A stretch of 43,182 nt of DNA, from positions 1 to 43,182 of the forward strand of contig JAKFYE010000022.1 in the NCBI GenBank assembly GCA_021731045.1. Direction: 5' to 3'. This stretch comes from Bdellovibrionales bacterium (GTDB lineage Bacteria; Bdellovibrionota; Bdellovibrionia; Bdellovibrionales; JAKFYE01). Shown here piece by piece: positions 40,949 through 43,182 of this stretch (position 1 is the first letter of the stretch; the number at the start of each line of letters is the position of its first letter). Under the pieces are notes generated by a model. That model was not told the origin of the DNA and did not search any database. It saw only the letters and a list, made by a program, of their open reading frames with translations. A program made the position numbers and the translations under genes.

Positions 40949-41146
40949 TTAATCGGCTAAGTGTTCAATCTTATCGCCCAATTTACGAATACCTGCTTTA
41001 ACTTGGTCTTTTAGTTGCCCTTTACCTTTTTGGTACTCACCTTTAAGTTGTTGTTCTTTGCCTTCTTTGTTGTAACCAACAGCTTCTTTTGCTTTACCAG
41101 CTGCCGAGTTAAACGCACCTTTAATTTTATCTTTTGTCGAGTTCAT
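40949..41146 (-). CDS. CsbD-family stress protein
   Basis: 65 residues, hydrophilic and lysine-rich. The opening KDKIKGAFNSAAGKAKEAVG and the KGEYQKGKGQLKDQVK repeat are the signature of CsbD-like proteins, which are induced under general stress in other bacteria and have no known biochemical activity. AAAGGAG lies 5 bases before ATG 41146. It is 16 bases upstream of the barrel gene and probably leads the operon. Confidence 0.9.
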   Translation of the reverse strand: MNSTKDKIKGAFNSAAGKAKEAVGYNKEGKEQQLKGEYQKGKGQLKDQVKAGIRKLGDKIEHLAD

Positions 41147-41245
41147 ATAAATCTCCTTTGTGTTTGTTATTCATAGAGAGTGCAAGGAGTTCGCCAATGT
41201 AAATTCAAGATAAGCTCTTGATAAAAAGCCGTGTTTATAAAATCG

Positions 41246-41281
41246 CGGGGCATAATATTAAACTCGAGGTAAAATGCCCCG
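41246..41281 (-). terminator. Inverted repeat, possible terminator of the TMTC-like gene
   Basis: CGGGGCAT (41246-41253) pairs with ATGCCCCG (41274-41281) over eight bases, with a 20-base loop that contains a CTCGAG palindrome. It lies just past the stop of the minus-strand gene at 41287, but the T-run after it is poor, so it may instead be an operator for the operon at 41146. Confidence 0.4.
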
Positions 41282-41286
41282 AGACC

Positions 41287-42846
41287 TTAAGGAGAAAATT
41301 GATTTTGAATTCTTAAATATTCACTTCGATATTTTGCGGCAAGCAATTTTTCTCCTCGAAAGTCATGTATCTGCGCTAAATAATCATAGGAATTATAAAA
41401 ATTAGGATTAATTTCTATCGCACGTTTTAGGTGCGAAATCGCATCTTCAAGTTTATTTTTTTTAATAAGTACGAGCGCAAGATTGTGATGAGTTTGAGGG
41501 TAGACGTCCGAAATTTTTATTGCGAGCTCGTATTCTAAAATCGCTTCATCGTGACGTCCGGATTGATCTAAAGCCATGGCAAGGTTGTTGTGTGCGCGGC
41601 TGCTGCCGACCTTTGAATGTTCTAAAATATGAGAGTACAGAGAAATAGGATCTTGCCACACTTTATTTTGATCACGCGTGCGGGCGACTTCTAGACTACA
41701 AACAATCATAAGTAATACTATTAAAATTGGACGCGCGTAACGAAAGCGAAAGGGGCTGAGTTTTTCATAAGCGGTTTGCGCCAGTCCTAAAAAAAGTCCG
41801 ACAGTTGGCAAGTAGAGCCAATGTTCAAGAAAAAGTGAGTTCATCGGAATCAGCACTCCACTATGGGGAAAGTAAGATCCAAAAAACCAAAATATTCCAA
41901 ACACAAAAATAAAATAGTTCTGCCTTATATCTAATGCTGATTTACATAAGGCCAAGAGAATAATCATCAGCCCACACATCACTGGCCACGAAGTGATACT
42001 AATATACACCGGAAATTCTCGATCAATGCTTAAAAAGGACGGCCAAAATAAGAGCAATAAGTAATCAGGTAAAGTCGCTAAGAAAGTATAAACTCGATAA
42101 AGTATGTTTTCGCTGTAGATGTTGGCTTCTTTATAAAAATTAAACGTGTCGTTAAAATTTAATATCGTCTTACGTAAGACTAAATAGACAATTGTAAGGG
42201 TCATAATGGGCCAAGCTTTAAAGTATGTACGAAATGACCACCGATTGTAATCCAGTATAAAAATGCAAATCAGGCATAATGGCAAAAAGACGACCGCAGC
42301 TTCTTTGCTTAAGAGGGCTAAGCCATAAATAAAAGTGACAAGTGCGAAGCCATTGAAATTAGGTACGAGGATATAGAGACCGAGAAGACAGAAAAATGTG
42401 TAAAGGGTGTCGGCCGTTGCGCTCATATAGGTCACGGCTTCGGTATGTATAGGGTGTAAGCCCCAAATTATAGTGGCAACAAAACATGCCGTACGGTTAA
42501 AGTTTAAACGCAACCCCAAAAAATACATGAGCGAAGCATTCAGTAGATGAATAAAAATATTTAGAAAGTGAAAAGCAAAAGTAGAAAGCCCAAAAAGCTG
42601 ATAGATAAACAAATACGCAACTTGTTGAAGTGGTCGGTAAAACGAATCTACACCCCCGGAACCTGTAGTGGATGTACCTTGAAATATTTTGAAGAAAAAA
42701 TCCCACGAGCGCAAAAACGAATTCTTGATTATAAAAAACTCGTCGTCGTACAAAAACGTATTTTGATAAACATTGCCGTACGCGATACCGATACAAATCC
42801 AAATAATCGGAAGGTAATAGGATTTCAGTTTTAGAGATTGGCCCAT
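41287..42846 (-). CDS. TMTC-like multi-pass glycosyltransferase with C-terminal TPRs
   Basis: 519 residues. About eight to ten membrane helices cover 1-about 400; YDDEFF (33-38), FYRPLQQVAYL and HPIHTEAVTYMSATADTLYT are the motifs of GT-C type proteins related to eukaryotic TMTC O-mannosyltransferases (acidic pair in the first periplasmic loop). Residues about 410-505 hold two to three TPRs (AHNNLAMALDQSGRHDEAIL, HHNLALVLIKKNKLEDAISH). Bacterial members are presumed to transfer a sugar from a polyprenyl carrier to a protein; substrate unknown. No ribosome binding site of note. It is transcribed towards the CsbD operon. Confidence 0.8.
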   Translation of the reverse strand: MGQSLKLKSYYLPIIWICIGIAYGNVYQNTFLYDDEFFIIKNSFLRSWDFFFKIFQGTSTTGSGGVDSFYRPLQQVAYLFIYQLFGLSTFAFHFLNIFIHLLNASLMYFLGLRLNFNRTACFVATIIWGLHPIHTEAVTYMSATADTLYTFFCLLGLYILVPNFNGFALVTFIYGLALLSKEAAVVFLPLCLICIFILDYNRWSFRTYFKAWPIMTLTIVYLVLRKTILNFNDTFNFYKEANIYSENILYRVYTFLATLPDYLLLLFWPSFLSIDREFPVYISITSWPVMCGLMIILLALCKSALDIRQNYFIFVFGIFWFFGSYFPHSGVLIPMNSLFLEHWLYLPTVGLFLGLAQTAYEKLSPFRFRYARPILIVLLMIVCSLEVARTRDQNKVWQDPISLYSHILEHSKVGSSRAHNNLAMALDQSGRHDEAILEYELAIKISDVYPQTHHNLALVLIKKNKLEDAISHLKRAIEINPNFYNSYDYLAQIHDFRGEKLLAAKYRSEYLRIQNQFSP

Positions 42847-43049
42847 GTCTTAGATTCTCGACGAGGATGCTCTAAACATCAAGCCTCTGGTCTTATATAG
42901 TCCTCGCGCGAGACGACTAAAGACTTGCTAAAAATCAGTCGTAAACAGATTAACTTATTTTTAATTGGTCCTTAAGGCTTGGTGCTACTTATTTCATCAG
43001 TCATTCGTTTCTGTGAATGATAATCTTATTTTAGTCCATGGAGGGACTT

Positions 43050-43182
43050 ATGCGCACACTAAAAATAGGCCAGGGATGGCTGATAGTTTTGTTTTTTTTC
43101 ACTATTCAACTGGCACACGCGGGCGAGCAGATTATCCGCTTTGAGACTTCGGCAGCTTACAACGAGATGAAGGCCATTTTAG
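43050..43182 (+). CDS. Start of a secreted protein, cut by the window edge
   Basis: ATG 43050 has GGAGGG 4 bases upstream. The first 44 residues contain a signal peptide (WLIVLFFFTIQLAHAG) followed by EQIIRFETSAAYNEMKAI. The FETSAAY segment recalls the I9-type propeptide of subtilases, but this is too short to assign. The remainder is outside the window. Confidence 0.7.
   Translation, partial: MRTLKIGQGWLIVLFFFTIQLAHAGEQIIRFETSAAYNEMKAIL

Overview
The window comes from a Gram-negative chromosome of moderate GC content with long, tightly packed genes. It has CarD, a class II fructose bisphosphatase, HD-GYP and PilZ-like signalling proteins, many secreted proteins (two full subtilases, a lytic transglycosylase, a polysaccharide-lyase-like lipoprotein), and Shine-Dalgarno sites of AAGGAG type. 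This fits a Bdellovibrionota-like predatory or free-living bacterium, but that assignment is inference from gene content, not a phylogenetic result. No insertion sequence, prophage or CRISPR array is visible.

Positions 1-5100 (mostly minus strand): the first codons of an unknown gene, a secreted subtilase, two small unknown proteins and a Slt70-type lytic transglycosylase lipoprotein. Positions 5200-7800 (minus): a fused lysophospholipid transporter/acyltransferase translationally coupled to a second PlsC-type acyltransferase. Positions 8000-13130 (plus): an ion-pumping membrane pyrophosphatase of K+-independent type, a pirin, a small secreted protein, a two-CBS-domain protein and an iron superoxide dismutase. 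Positions 13170-14340 (minus): a polysaccharide-lyase-like lipoprotein and a double-SH3 protein.

Positions 14700-18310 are the most unusual part. A plus-strand pair (XRE regulator plus PAS-like sensor) converges on a tightly coupled minus-strand operon of a membrane fatty-acid desaturase, a GNAT acyltransferase with some LuxI/FeeM-like features, and a haem-oxygenase-like diiron oxidase. A long inverted repeat lies upstream of the desaturase. I propose this as a five-gene locus that makes, and perhaps senses, an unsaturated N-acyl type metabolite. The function is inferred.

Positions 18670-20790: a palindromic terminator, two linked unknown genes (one with apparently duplicated LprI-like regions), a decayed gene not previously obvious as an ORF, and tRNA-Gly(GCC) in which the conserved 19-56 tertiary pair is changed from G-C to A-U. 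Positions 20800-25430: pgsA, divergent from and overlapping a START-like secreted protein; then a PilZ-like protein, glpX, a zinc-ribbon protein, a COQ10/RatA-like protein, a phasin-like protein and a small membrane protein. Positions 25420-38500: an HD-GYP phosphodiesterase, recG, a large secreted protein with two Ca2+-loop-like motifs, a KP-43-like subtilase, and carD-gltX-cysS-uvrB.

Positions 38680-42850: a set of small envelope/stress-type proteins (DUF1328, CsbD-like, an 85-residue periplasmic protein), an outer-membrane barrel, a DUF748/AsmA-like protein and a TMTC-like multi-pass glycosyltransferase with TPRs. The window ends inside the signal peptide-bearing start of another secreted protein. 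Several track-length ORFs were shortened to starts with better ribosome binding sites; the reason is given in each entry.
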